A stretch of DNA of 64,000 nucleotides, from contig NZ_JACFQG010000005.1 in NCBI RefSeq assembly GCF_016101585.1, forward strand, positions 62,001 through 126,000, in the 5' to 3' direction. A model generated the notes under the pieces. The model had not been told where the DNA came from, searched no databases, and was given only the letters and a program-made list of their open reading frames with translations. Shown here piece after piece: positions 1 through 9,219 of this stretch (positions within the stretch are counted from its first letter, which is position 1; every line of letters begins with the position of its first letter). The translations under genes were made by a program, and so were the position numbers. Source of the stretch: Bifidobacterium polysaccharolyticum (GTDB lineage Bacteria > Actinomycetota > Actinomycetes > Actinomycetales > Bifidobacteriaceae).

Positions 1-1375
1 TGGTCTCCTGCTGGCGCAGGACGGCCAGAGCCTCGTACTTGAAGGTGTCCGAGCTGACCTCCGGCGCAGGCTTGTTGGCCGCGTTGGAGATGATGATCAA
101 CAGGACGGCCAGGATGCAGTTGGCCACCAGACTGGAGCCGCCCGCCGCCATGTAGGGCATGGTCAGTCCGGTCAGGGGGATGACCAGGGTGATGCCGCCC
201 ACCACAGTGAAGACCTGGAAGGCCATGGTGAAGACCAGGCCGGAGGCCAGGAGCTTGCCGAAGCCATCCTTGATCTTCATGGCCGTGATCATGCCCGAGG
301 CCACGATGACCAGGTAGAGGGCCAGGACCACCAGCAGGCCGCTCAGTCCCAGCTCCTCGCCCACCGATGTGTAGATGAAGTCGGAGTTGGCCAGGGGGGT
401 GATCCAGGGGCGTCCCTGGCCCAGGCCGGTGCCTGTCAGCCCGCCGGCGGCCAGGCCGAAGATGCCGCGCACCAGCTGGCCGGACCCACCGAAGGCCTTG
501 CTAAATTCAGCATCGCTGAAGGGGTGCAGCCAGGCGTCCACACGGGCACCCACATGGGCGAAGATCATGGAGGCGGCCACAGCCCCGATGACGAAGAAGA
601 CCGCGCCTATGGCGATCCAGCTGGTGCGGCCGGTAGCCACATAAAGCATGGAGACGAACATGGCGAAGTACATCAGCGAGGTGCCCAGATCATGCTGGAT
701 GACCAGGACGGCCAGCGAAATAAGCCAGACGATGATAATGGGGCCAAAGTCCTTGATTCGGGGCAGCCGCATGCCCAGGAACTTCTTGCCGCCCACGGCT
801 AGCTGGTCTCGGTGGTCGAACAGGTAGGCGGCGAAGAAGAAGGCCAGGAAGAGCTTGGCGAATTCGCCGGGCTGCAGGGTGTGAGACCCTATGCCTATCC
901 AGATGCGGGCGCCGCCGATCTCGCGGCCGATGCCAGGAAGCATGGGCGATAGGAGCAGGACCAGGCCCACCACCATACTCACATAGGAGAAGCGGCGCAG
1001 CAGCCTATAGTCCCTGAGCAGCACCACCAGCAGCCCGCACAGGACCAGGGCCAGACACAGCCAGATCAGCTGGGTGAAGCCCACTCGTGTAGGCTGGCCA
1101 ATCCGGGCGTTGCGCAGATCTATGCGGGTGATCAGGGTTATGCCCAGGGAGCTCAGGATGACAATGCTGGGCAGGATGGCCTGGCTACCGTAAGGCTGAA
1201 AAATCTCCAGCAGGACCCAGAGGGCGATGAAGAGGGCGGCGGTGACCGCCAGCAGGGCTGCGTAGTCACCGGGGAAGCGGCCCGCCGCACGGGCGAACAT
1301 CTGGAAGAATCCGATGAACCCCACCAGCAGGGAGAAGAGCAGAAGGCCTATGCGGCGCAGACGGGTGATGATCAT
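1..1375 (-). CDS. rodA: FtsW/RodA/SpoVE-family peptidoglycan glycosyltransferase, 3' end outside window
   Basis: SEDS-family polytopic membrane protein that polymerises lipid II glycan strands together with a class B PBP. The reverse-strand frame is open from the ATG at 1375 to the window edge (about 458 residues, no stop reached). It is almost entirely hydrophobic helices and carries the family signature around the QPGEFAKL stretch, followed by the QHDLGTS and GGITLVIPLTGLTMPY-type loops near the C-terminus. Its ATG overlaps the stop of the upstream phosphatase gene in an ATGA, so translation is probably coupled. In actinobacteria this order (fhaA, fhaB, pstP, rodA, then pbpA, pknA, pknB) is conserved, which favours RodA over FtsW. 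The partner PBP and kinases would lie to the left of the window. Confidence 0.9.
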   Translation of the reverse strand, partial: MIITRLRRIGLLLFSLLVGFIGFFQMFARAAGRFPGDYAALLAVTAALFIALWVLLEIFQPYGSQAILPSIVILSSLGITLITRIDLRNARIGQPTRVGFTQLIWLCLALVLCGLLVVLLRDYRLLRRFSYVSMVVGLVLLLSPMLPGIGREIGGARIWIGIGSHTLQPGEFAKLFLAFFFAAYLFDHRDQLAVGGKKFLGMRLPRIKDFGPIIIVWLISLAVLVIQHDLGTSLMYFAMFVSMLYVATGRTSWIAIGAVFFVIGAVAASMIFAHVGARVDAWLHPFSDAEFSKAFGGSGQLVRGIFGLAAGGLTGTGLGQGRPWITPLANSDFIYTSVGEELGLSGLLVVLALYLVIVASGMITAMKIKDGFGKLLASGLVFTMAFQVFTVVGGITLVIPLTGLTMPYMAAGGSSLVANCILAVLLIIISNAANKPAPEVSSDTFKYEALAVLRQQET

Positions 1376-2946
1376 GATTGCTGCCGCCCGCTCTGGTCGG
1401 TTTTCGACGGTGAGGGCGAGGCTGAGGGGGAAGTCGTCGCCTGGCCGGATTCGTCCTTGGCTTCCTTGGCCTGCTCACGTTTGAGGTCGCCGGCCTCCTT
1501 CCGGATCAGACGGGCGTGCTCCTTGGCGTCATCCATGCTGGAGACGGTGATGCCCTCTTCCAGTTGGTCACGCCAGGACTGGGGAAGCCCCTTGACGGCG
1601 ATGTCCGTGGTCTGCACTGGGTGGGACAGCGAGAGGGTGAAGGCCTTGGTGGGCACGCCCTGGTAGATGACCACACGGCCCTGGTCCGTGCCCAGGTAGT
1701 ACTGTTCCTGGCTCCAACGATAGGCAGCCGCCGTGCCTCCGGCCAGGGCAAGGATCACCAGGGTGATGATGCCGGCCAGGATCAGCCGAATCCGCCGATG
1801 CCGGGCGCGCTGGCGTTTGCGCTGCTCCAGGTGCTCCTTGTGGATGGCGTCGGCCACATCTGGATCGTAGGGATCGGCAGAGTCTGAGCCGTCCTTCTTG
1901 TGGACGATGGGGATCTCGCTGGTGTCGGGCACATGCCGTTCGCCGCTCTCCTCGCGGGCAGCCGAGGGCTGGGCGGTGCGGCCGTCGCCATCCTCGTCCT
2001 CCTGCTTGTCGGCGTCCCGGTCCTGGGCCAGGTCGGCGGCCCGCTTGGCGGGGGACTCCCGGGACTCGTCACGCAGGCGCGGTGCGGCCGCTACGGGCTC
2101 ATCCAGGATGTCGGCCAGGGCCTCCAGGTTGGAGCTGGCTGCGCCACCGACCAGAGGAGTCTGATGGGGCAGGTCGAAGGCATCGGCGTCCAGGGCCAGC
2201 GTGGCATCGGCGATGACCACGGTCACGTTGTCGGTGCTTCCGGCCTTCAGGGCGAAGGTGACCAGCTGCTGGGCGCACTCCGCCTGGTCCGAGACCGAGG
2301 ACAGCACTTCGGCGATGGTCGAGTCCTCCAGAACGCCGCAGAGACCATCCGAGCAGATCATCCAGCGGTCTGCTGGAAGGGCCTTGGAAATGGAGATGTC
2401 CGGGCGGGGGTCGATGTCGAAGTCCCCCAGGACCCGCATGACCACGTTGCGCTGAGGATGGTTGCGGGCCTCGGCCGGGGAGATGCGGCCGGTGTCGATC
2501 AGGTGCTGCACGTAGGAGTGGTCCTGGGTCATCCGGATCAGCTTGCCCTCCCGCAGGAGGTAACCCCGGGAGTCCCCGATATGGGCCAGCACCCAGGAGT
2601 CGTTGGCCAGAGCCAGGGCCGTGACCGTGGTGCCCATGCCTGACAGCCGGTGTTCGCGCTTGGCCTTGCCCACGATGGCGTCATGGGCCGCGATGACCGA
2701 GGTCTCCATCATCCGAGCCAGGGACTGCACGTCCTGTTCCCGGTCGTCGCGTTCGATGTGGGCCAGGGATCGGATGGCTATGGTCGAGGCCGTATCCCCG
2801 CCTGCGTGGCCGCCCATGCCGTCGCACATGGCCACCAGGCGCTCGCCGGCGAAGGCCGAATCCTGGTTGTTGCTGCGCACGTACCCCACGTCTGAAACCG
2901 CCGTGGAGTAGAGGAACAGCTTTTGGCTCGCATCGTTCCTGGTCAT
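1372..2946 (-). CDS. pstP: PP2C-family Ser/Thr protein phosphatase (PstP/Stp type)
   Basis: Metal-dependent PP2C phosphatase of 524 residues, expected to reverse phosphorylation by PknA/PknB-type kinases at the cell-division site. The N-terminal catalytic domain (about residues 12-250) shows the metal-binding motifs DGMGGHAGGD, GDSRGYL, CSDGL and GSTDNVT. A long charged linker follows, then one membrane helix (about 387-412) and an extracellular tail rich in Ser/Thr/Pro. This is the usual actinobacterial PstP architecture. The start is 6 bp after the fhaB stop, and the stop overlaps the rodA ATG (ATGA), so the gene sits inside a tight operon. The length is typical. The symbol rests on motif and gene order. 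Confidence 0.93.
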   Translation of the reverse strand: MTRNDASQKLFLYSTAVSDVGYVRSNNQDSAFAGERLVAMCDGMGGHAGGDTASTIAIRSLAHIERDDREQDVQSLARMMETSVIAAHDAIVGKAKREHRLSGMGTTVTALALANDSWVLAHIGDSRGYLLREGKLIRMTQDHSYVQHLIDTGRISPAEARNHPQRNVVMRVLGDFDIDPRPDISISKALPADRWMICSDGLCGVLEDSTIAEVLSSVSDQAECAQQLVTFALKAGSTDNVTVVIADATLALDADAFDLPHQTPLVGGAASSNLEALADILDEPVAAAPRLRDESRESPAKRAADLAQDRDADKQEDEDGDGRTAQPSAAREESGERHVPDTSEIPIVHKKDGSDSADPYDPDVADAIHKEHLEQRKRQRARHRRIRLILAGIITLVILALAGGTAAAYRWSQEQYYLGTDQGRVVIYQGVPTKAFTLSLSHPVQTTDIAVKGLPQSWRDQLEEGITVSSMDDAKEHARLIRKEAGDLKREQAKEAKDESGQATTSPSASPSPSKTDQSGRQQS

Positions 2947-2952
2947 GGGCGG

Positions 2953-3471
2953 CTACCTCAACTCAAAGGTGGTGGCTCCGATGCGTACAGGAACCTCCGC
3001 CGGTAGGATTGTCGGAGCTGTGATTCTCTGCCCCGAGACGACGGTGCCATTGGTGGACCCAAGATCCTCGATGGCCCATCGGCCTGATGCAGGATCCTGG
3101 TAGACCCGCGCATGATGGCCGGAGACGAACTCGTCGTCCAGCACCAAGGTGTTCGAGGAGGAGCGGCCCAGGGTGATGGGACGCCCGGACAGCGGCGTGG
3201 AGGAGCCGGCCAGAGGTCCGTCGATGACCACCAGCAGGGAGGGTTCGTTGTTCGCGTGCTCTGTCTTGCTGACTGGGGCGATAGGCACGGATCTGGCGGC
3301 CGCCGGCAGCTTGCGCTGGGCTGCGCGTTCACTGCGTCGACGGGTATGGGAAGTCTTGGGGCTGAAGGTCTCGATGTCTTTGCGGAGTGAACGGACGGCC
3401 AGCCAGACGAATACCCATAGCAGAGCCAGGAATCCGTATTTGAGGATGGCGAATGTCAGTTCAGTCAGCAT
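2953..3471 (-). CDS. fhaB: FHA-domain membrane protein, FhaB/FipA type
   Basis: 172-residue protein with one N-terminal membrane helix (about residues 8-26), a basic linker, and a C-terminal FHA phosphothreonine-binding domain (about 85-172). FHA hallmarks are visible: GRSSSNTLVLDDEFVSGHHAR, then LGSTNGT. In actinobacteria FhaB is a substrate and adaptor of the PknA/PknB kinases and links phosphorylation to division proteins. It lies between fhaA (33 bp upstream) and pstP (6 bp downstream) on the same strand. The ATG at 3471 has a weak purine-rich stretch upstream and puts the membrane helix at the extreme N-terminus, as expected. Confidence 0.9.
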   Translation of the reverse strand: MLTELTFAILKYGFLALLWVFVWLAVRSLRKDIETFSPKTSHTRRRSERAAQRKLPAAARSVPIAPVSKTEHANNEPSLLVVIDGPLAGSSTPLSGRPITLGRSSSNTLVLDDEFVSGHHARVYQDPASGRWAIEDLGSTNGTVVSGQRITAPTILPAEVPVRIGATTFELR

Positions 3472-3504
3472 AATGATTCGACCTTACTTCAAGGTCTGGG
3501 CGAC

Positions 3505-4209
3505 TTACGAATCCTGTTCCTGCGACGATGCCCAGTAGAGGATGCGGGTACGGCCGATGGTGATGGTATTGCCGTCCAGCAGGGTGGCCGCGGGAACCTG
3601 ATGTCCCTCTACATAGGTGCCGTTGGTGGACCCCAGATCGCGGGCTACCACGCCCTTGTCGGTGATCTCGATCTGGAGATGTCGGCGGGAGATGCCTGCG
3701 TCGTCGATGACGATGTCGCAGGAGGATCCACGGCCGATGGTGGTGATGGGGGCGGTCAGCAGGTACTGGCGGCCGTTGATCTCCAGAACCGGGCAGTCCT
3801 TGGACTCTTCGGGAGTGGTAACGGGCGCCGCGTTGCCCTGAACCGACTCGGCAGACAGGTGGAAGTCACCCTTGTTCAGGTTGAGGTCCTCTTCGAATAT
3901 GACCACGACCGGACCGACGAAGGCATAGTGCTGGCTTTCGGCGTACTTGGTCAGATTGTCTGCCAGCTCGTTGGCCAGAGCCTCCGAACCCCACTGCTCG
4001 ATGCGGTCGAAGTCCGGGGTGGATAGTCTGAATCGATACTCGTTGGGCGCCACGGTGCGGTCGCGACCAACGGGCATGGCCTGTGAGTCTATCTCACGCT
4101 CGAGGGCGCTCGACAGGTCGACGGGCTGCAGGTCCTTGGAGCCGAACTTCGAGAAGACACCGTTAACGGCGCCTTCCACGCTCTTCTCGAAACGATCGAG
4201 AACGCTCAT
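3505..4209 (-). CDS. fhaA: FhaA-type protein: DUF3662 plus FHA domain
   Basis: 234-residue cytoplasmic protein starting MSVLDRFEKS. The N-terminal half matches the DUF3662 domain of actinobacterial FhaA (LERFEKxVExxVNGxFxKxF-like start, then the REIDSQAM segment). The C-terminal half is an FHA domain with GRGSSCDIVIDDAGISRRH and LGSTNGT. FhaA binds phosphorylated partners such as MviN/MurJ and moderates peptidoglycan synthesis in mycobacteria. An upstream in-frame ATG at 4296 is possible, but the ATG at 4209 is preferred because GGAAAGG lies about 8 nt before it and the family begins here. It is the first gene of the fhaA-fhaB-pstP-rodA operon. The protein is shorter than mycobacterial FhaA because the long linker is missing. 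Confidence 0.9.
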   Translation of the reverse strand: MSVLDRFEKSVEGAVNGVFSKFGSKDLQPVDLSSALEREIDSQAMPVGRDRTVAPNEYRFRLSTPDFDRIEQWGSEALANELADNLTKYAESQHYAFVGPVVVIFEEDLNLNKGDFHLSAESVQGNAAPVTTPEESKDCPVLEINGRQYLLTAPITTIGRGSSCDIVIDDAGISRRHLQIEITDKGVVARDLGSTNGTYVEGHQVPAATLLDGNTITIGRTRILYWASSQEQDS

Positions 4210-4439
4210 AGTCATCCCTTTCCATATAACCCTTTCATAGTACGTGACCCTGCCGGAAGGGGGTAATGAGTGGTCGGATGCTTGCAATTTCTCCAATGAA
4301 CGGGTTCGAACGGACCGCGACCGTCAGGATGAGACATCGGTATTGAGGCTGATCGAATTCCCCTTTGGCGCTTGGGCGCTTATCATCGTGGCAGACGCAT
4401 GGTCATGGGGATCATGTCAGAGATATTCGAGGAGCGAGC

Positions 4440-6854
4440 ATGGCCGAAGAGGTGGATCGGGCGATGGAGGCATATCCGCGGGCCAAGGCCCGGACCCTGC
4501 GGTTTACGTTGGGTGCGCCGCGGTCGGCCCTGGCGGTGGGAGACGGTTCACGCGCCGTCTTCCTGCGCTCCGACGGGCCTGAGGACCTGGTGACCGGGCT
4601 CTGGCTGTCCGTCTTTGACCAGGAAGGCCGACACCATGAGGTGCTCTTGGCTGATCCCAGGGCTCTGCTGGAGGATGCGGACCAGGAAGAGGTGCCAGCC
4701 GCCGAGCTGGCCCGCAGGGAGCGCTCGCGAGAAGGCGGCGAGGGCATTGTCGATTACAGCGTGGATGCTGCCGGGGATCGGGTGGTCTTTGCCCTGGGTG
4801 GTCGGCTCTGGCTTTCGCTGATAGCCCCTGATGGTCTCACCGCCTCCACACGGGCTCTGAGCTTGGAAGACAGTGATTCGGCTGTGCTTAATCCCGCCAT
4901 CAGCCCGGACGGCACCATGGTGGCCTATACGACTGGCGACCGGCTAATGGTGGTCACCATCGGGCAGGGTGCCGAGCAGGATCATGAACGGGCTGTCCTG
5001 GCCCTGCGCCCCGGCACTGATGATCGGATGCAGCTGGGGCTGGCCGAGTTCGTGGCCGGCGAGGAGATGGATCGCTACCAGGGGTTCTGGTGGTCGCCGG
5101 ATTCCCGGGCTCTGCTGGTCGAACACACTGATTCCTCCGATGAGCCGATCTGGTACATCAGCGATCCGGCCAATCCCCAGGTCGGGCCGCGCGCCCGGCG
5201 GTATCCCCAGGCTCTGACTGCCAACGCACGTGTTGGGCTGAGCCTGGTCCTCCTGGGCCAGGATGACACCGACCCCTGGGTGGGCGAGGTGGACTGGGAC
5301 CATCAGGCCTTCGAGTACATGGCCGTGGTCCGCTGGCAGGATGGGCATCGGCCCCTGCTGCTGGTTCAGAACCGCCGACAGACCGAGGACAGGATCCTGG
5401 ATGTGCAGGTGCCGGATGCCCGTCAGGATTTGGAGCCGGGGCGGAATATGACCCTACTTGATCCCGAGGCGGCACCCAAGGTGTCCACCATGGTGCTGCA
5501 GGAGCATAGCAACGATCAGTGGATCGACCTGGTGCCCGGATTGCCGGCATACCGGCCCCAGGGCGGGCTGGTGGATGCCTTCATCGACACAGAAGCCGAC
5601 ACCACGCGGCTGCGCCTTGACGGAAAGGTCTTTTCCCCAGCGGGTTGCCAGATTCGGCAGGTGCTGTCTGTGGAGGACCGCGATGTGCTGGCGGTGGTCT
5701 CCACTGACCCCCGCAGTTTCGATTTGATGCGCCTGAGCTATGACGGCTCCATCCATGTGCTCAACCGTCTGCCTGGAGTGTGGTCCGCCTCACGAGCCGG
5801 CCATGGCATCGTGGTCAGCGGCCGGACCATGGCTTCGGCGCAAGGACAGGTGCGGCACTGCTATCTGGGGGCTGATGGGGATCTGGACCGCCTGGGTGCT
5901 GAAGGGCTGGGCCTGGTGGGCGAAGCTCGCCCTGACAGCAGCGCTAGGCAGACTGGCGAACCTGTACGGCCGGAGCATCAGGATCGTCCTGATCGTCGGG
6001 CCGTGGATACAGGTCATATCAATAGCCAGGGGGCTATGAGCGCTGTACTGGCCGACACCAGCAGCGATCCCGGGTTCACCCCCAACGTGGACTTCGTGCG
6101 CATGGGGCAGCACGAGCTGTTCGCAGCCATCGTCAGGCCCTCTGAATCCAGCCCCTACGCCAGCGCCGACAGCCTGCCCGTCCTGCTCAAGCCCTACGGC
6201 GGGCCAGGTGCCCAGCAGGTGGTCTTTAACCAGTCCTACTACTGGGAGTCCCAGTGGTGGGCCGATCAGGGCTTCCTGGTCCTGACCGCCGACGGCCGGG
6301 GAACGCCTGGTCGTGGTCCTGCCTGGGATCGGGCCATCTTCGAGGACATGGCTCAGGTGACCCTGGATGACCAGCTTGAGGCTTTGGAGGCCCTGCCGGA
6401 CTTCGCCCCCGAGGCCGACCTGGGGCATGTGGCCATGATCGGCTGGTCCTATGGCGGCTTCCTGTCGGCCCTATCGGTTCTGCGGGCTCCCGACCGGATC
6501 CATGCGGCCTGTGCGGGTGCCCCGCCCACGGACTGGACTCTTTACGACACCCATTACACCGAGCGCTATCTAGGTCTGGACCCGGCCGTCTACCGCCGCA
6601 ACGGGATCATTGATGACGCCCCCTCGCTGCGTCGCCCGCTGATGCTGATCCACGGGTTCGCGGACGACAATGTCTCCGTGGCCAACACCCTGAGGCTCTC
6701 CAACGCTCTGATGGCGGCTGGACGCCCCCATACGGTTCTGCCGCTGACTGGCATCACCCACATGACCAACGACCCCACAGTCTCCAGCAACCTGTTGACC
6801 CTCCAGCGGGACTTCCTTTACCGGGCCCTAGGGGTGCAGCCAGTCCAGGCTTGA
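4440..6854 (+). CDS. S9 family peptidase (prolyl oligopeptidase / dipeptidyl-peptidase IV type)
   Basis: 804-residue serine peptidase. Residues about 40-560 look like a DPP-IV N-terminal beta-propeller (repeated ISPDGTMVAY and WSPDSRALLVEH blades). The C-terminal alpha/beta-hydrolase domain carries the nucleophile elbow GWSYGG (Ser670), HGFADDN (Asp742) and GITHMT (His774), the usual S9 triad order. No signal peptide is visible, so it probably acts in the cytoplasm on short proline-containing peptides. The chosen ATG at 4440 has GAGGAG 5 nt upstream; an earlier in-frame start at 4365 lacks an SD. The gene is monocistronic and divergent from fhaA across about 230 bp. Exact substrate (X-Pro dipeptidyl or oligopeptidase) cannot be read from sequence. 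Confidence 0.9.
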   Translation: MAEEVDRAMEAYPRAKARTLRFTLGAPRSALAVGDGSRAVFLRSDGPEDLVTGLWLSVFDQEGRHHEVLLADPRALLEDADQEEVPAAELARRERSREGGEGIVDYSVDAAGDRVVFALGGRLWLSLIAPDGLTASTRALSLEDSDSAVLNPAISPDGTMVAYTTGDRLMVVTIGQGAEQDHERAVLALRPGTDDRMQLGLAEFVAGEEMDRYQGFWWSPDSRALLVEHTDSSDEPIWYISDPANPQVGPRARRYPQALTANARVGLSLVLLGQDDTDPWVGEVDWDHQAFEYMAVVRWQDGHRPLLLVQNRRQTEDRILDVQVPDARQDLEPGRNMTLLDPEAAPKVSTMVLQEHSNDQWIDLVPGLPAYRPQGGLVDAFIDTEADTTRLRLDGKVFSPAGCQIRQVLSVEDRDVLAVVSTDPRSFDLMRLSYDGSIHVLNRLPGVWSASRAGHGIVVSGRTMASAQGQVRHCYLGADGDLDRLGAEGLGLVGEARPDSSARQTGEPVRPEHQDRPDRRAVDTGHINSQGAMSAVLADTSSDPGFTPNVDFVRMGQHELFAAIVRPSESSPYASADSLPVLLKPYGGPGAQQVVFNQSYYWESQWWADQGFLVLTADGRGTPGRGPAWDRAIFEDMAQVTLDDQLEALEALPDFAPEADLGHVAMIGWSYGGFLSALSVLRAPDRIHAACAGAPPTDWTLYDTHYTERYLGLDPAVYRRNGIIDDAPSLRRPLMLIHGFADDNVSVANTLRLSNALMAAGRPHTVLPLTGITHMTNDPTVSSNLLTLQRDFLYRALGVQPVQA

Positions 6855-6936
6855 TCCGGGCTGACATTCAACGGAAACCAACTAGATGGATATTGATGAC
6901 TTCTGCTGCTAGTCGCGTAAGGCTAGTGCGAAGATC

Positions 6937-7425
6937 ATGCTGGGTGTCGGCATAAGGACCAGGGGAATGAAGGAGGCCCTGGAGGAGCTGGAGTATCTCA
7001 ACGGGTAAGTAGGTACAGCCCTGGTTTATCGCTAGGTAGACAATGGGATTGCAGAGCCTATGGGCGTATCCATATGGTGTATCAGCTATGAGATGGATGG
7101 CCCTTGGCAGGTGTGCCGTATGAGTCCAGAAGAATATGCGTCAGCAGCGGACTGGACAGCCCAAACTATGAAACTGGCCGAACCTGGTCTCGAACTCGTG
7201 ATCCGCGGCTCATCCAGTGCCTGCGTGCCTACCTTTGGTAAGTGGGAGAGTACGGTTCTGACCAAGGCCTATGAAAATGTGGACTCCGTCTTCTGTCATG
7301 CCTACTGCTATGAGCGTGGCGTTGCCAGCCAGCAGGAGGCGGATCTAAAAGTCCATCAGAGCCTAGGTACCAAACCTTGGCCGAAAGCCTCTCCACTCCT
7401 GGCTTATCGCCCATGGGTTCCATAA
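6937..7425 (+). pseudogene. Decayed GH51 alpha-L-arabinofuranosidase fragment
   Basis: Two fragments in the same frame resemble the middle of GH51 arabinofuranosidases. The first (6937-7008) reads like the GTRGxxEALxxLEYxN segment and ends at TAA. The second (from about 7048) has IWCISYEMDGPWQ, corresponding to the family's LWCLGNEMDGPWQ around the catalytic acid/base. It then gives LELVIRGSSS, PTFGKWE and DSVFCHAY, matching the LELVxCGSSS, PTFGxWE and DYISxHAY stretches. The conserved GNE is changed to SYE, the intervening loop is shortened, and both ends of the enzyme are absent. An open frame of 121 codons survives (7060-7425), but no full enzyme can be made. It is best read as a relic of an arabinan-degrading gene; the surroundings at 6855-6936 hold no gene. 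Confidence 0.75.
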
Positions 7426-7476
7426 CTCTAGCGGCCCTACAGCCCCTGGGTCTGGGTATCCGCTAGATTAAGCACT

Positions 7477-8886
7477 GTGATGAGTGAGCAGGATACAGAG
7501 GAGCATGCAGACCGACAAGGCCTGGGGCAGGTCGGCAGCCCGGGTGCGGCTCCAGTACGGCTGACAGGATCAGTCAGACGACTGCTGGGTCTGGCCATCT
7601 CAGTTCTGGTGCTGGGCCTGGGAGTAGGGCTGTCCTCAGGTCTGCTCTCCCTCTTTTTTGCGGGATCAGAAAAGCTCATGTTGGGCTTTGTGGAAGCCCC
7701 CCATCAGGCCGGGGCCTTCCAGACCCCTGCCTTGCGCCGGTTCATATCGGTCAGTCTGGCCGGTCTGGTCACCGCCATCCTCTGGTGGCTGCTGCGCAAC
7801 CGTACCCGTCCGGTTCCCTCTGTCAAAAAGGCTGTGAGGGGAGCCGATATGCCTGCCTGGCAGACTGCGACCCATGTGCTCTTACAGATTTTTCTCGTAG
7901 CTTCGGGCGGCTCTATCGGTCGTGAGGTGGCCCCCCGGGAGGCCGGGGCCATGCTAGCCACTTACTGGACACGCCTTCTGGGCCGCCTAGGCCTGCGGAA
8001 GGCAGACCGGACCATGCTGGTTGCAGCTGCCGCCGGCGCCGGGTTTGCCGGTATCTACATTGCCCCCCTGACCGGCGCCTTCTTCGGTATCGAGGTCCTC
8101 CTAGGCCAGGTCAGCATCACGGTGGTCATGGTCAACTTGGGTATGTCGGCCCTGGCTACCCTAGTAGGAGGGGTCATTAAGGGCTTCGGCACCTATTATG
8201 CCCTCCCTAACCAGGCTTTTTCTCCCTGGATGATGGGCCTCTGCCTGCTCATAGGTCCCCTGATGGGGCTAGTGGGAACCGGCTTCCGCAGGCTGACCAG
8301 CTGGGCCGAACAGCACCAGAGCACGGGCAATCCTATTCTCTTCCAGCTGCCCGTCGCCTGTATCCTCACCGGCCTGGTTGCCATCTGGATGCCACAGGTC
8401 ATGGGCAATGGTCGTTCCATGGCCCAAACCGCCATGAACCAGACTTTGCAGGGCATAACGGACGCTCATGCCTTGGTCATGGCCCTGGGGACCCTCTGCC
8501 TCTTCGCCTTGGTCAAGGCCGTATTCACCGTGGCCACCATCCGTTCTGGTGCCTCTGGCGGCACCCTGACTCCCTCGATAGCCATCGGGGCCAGTCTCGG
8601 GGCCGGGGTGGGCCTGGTGGGTGCCTGGTTTCTACCGGCAGTGCCGGTCTGGCAGTGTGCCCTGATCGGGGCTACTGCCCTCCTGGCAGCCTCTCAGCAG
8701 GCCCCCCTGATGGCCTTGGCCATGCTGATGGAGGTCAGTCACCTTCCCATTACCGCCATCATGCCCCTGGGCTTTGCTGTAGCTCTCTCCATTTTGGTTT
8801 CACAGGTGCTGTTGAGCCTGAGCCAGAAAGCCGGACATGAGCTAGCGGCCGCACCATGCAACCATACGGTCGGGGGAACAGGCTGA
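7477..8886 (+). CDS. ClC-family chloride channel / anion transporter
   Basis: 469-residue polytopic protein with about 10-12 hydrophobic helices. ClC signatures are present in the expected order: GGSIGREVAPREAGA (family GREGP region, here GREVAP), the helix GIYIAPLTGAFFGIEVLLG, and GASGGTLTPSIAIGA (the GxFxP-like anion-binding stretch). There is no cytoplasmic CBS pair, which is common in bacterial ClC proteins. The first 35 residues are polar and cytoplasmic. It could be a Cl-/H+ antiporter or a fluoride exporter; the selectivity residues do not settle this. The start is GTG at 7477 or ATG at 7480. No SD is visible, but TAGATT lies 7 nt before the GTG, so the mRNA may be leaderless. Confidence 0.85.
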   Translation: MMSEQDTEEHADRQGLGQVGSPGAAPVRLTGSVRRLLGLAISVLVLGLGVGLSSGLLSLFFAGSEKLMLGFVEAPHQAGAFQTPALRRFISVSLAGLVTAILWWLLRNRTRPVPSVKKAVRGADMPAWQTATHVLLQIFLVASGGSIGREVAPREAGAMLATYWTRLLGRLGLRKADRTMLVAAAAGAGFAGIYIAPLTGAFFGIEVLLGQVSITVVMVNLGMSALATLVGGVIKGFGTYYALPNQAFSPWMMGLCLLIGPLMGLVGTGFRRLTSWAEQHQSTGNPILFQLPVACILTGLVAIWMPQVMGNGRSMAQTAMNQTLQGITDAHALVMALGTLCLFALVKAVFTVATIRSGASGGTLTPSIAIGASLGAGVGLVGAWFLPAVPVWQCALIGATALLAASQQAPLMALAMLMEVSHLPITAIMPLGFAVALSILVSQVLLSLSQKAGHELAAAPCNHTVGGTG

Positions 8887-9219
8887 CAGGCCATAGGTAC
8901 CAGGAGTAGGGGATGTTCTTGTCTAAGCTAGGGGGAGGAGCCCTCCCGATGATGCAGGTGCGGGTCGGTCCCTCTGGGAGGGGGCAACTTCACGACCAGC
9001 TGACTGGATTCGCTGGTAAGAGAAGATGGCTATACTCAGGCGAGGCATTGGCGGGCAGCTATTTTTGGTCTGTCTCTAGGCAGTCCCAGCTTCAGTCACT
9101 GTCGTAGACATACGATAATCGATACTGTAAGGAAGTAAAGGTCCTGTCACTGGTAGGGCCAAATAAGGTAGGGCCTCATCTGTCAGGGTCATACAGGTAC
9201 CCAGGAGGTGGAGTAGGTC
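8887..9219 (+). other. Intergenic region with two short GC hairpins
   Basis: 333 bp without a convincing gene. Just after the ClC stop are two small hairpins: GGGAG/CTCCC at 8933-8947, and CCCTC/GAGGG a little further on. They may end the ClC transcript. The right half is richer in A/T and should hold the promoter of the YhgE pair, but no clear -35/-10 was identified. AGGAGG at 9203-9208 is the ribosome-binding site of the next gene. Confidence 0.4.

Noticed and set aside
4365-4439. N-terminal extension of the S9 peptidase
   Set aside because: The ATG at 4440 has GAGGAG at 5 nt spacing and the extension has no family similarity.
8913-9107. 64-codon frame after the ClC gene
   Set aside because: No SD, no similarity that I recognise, and it spans hairpins; treated as non-coding.
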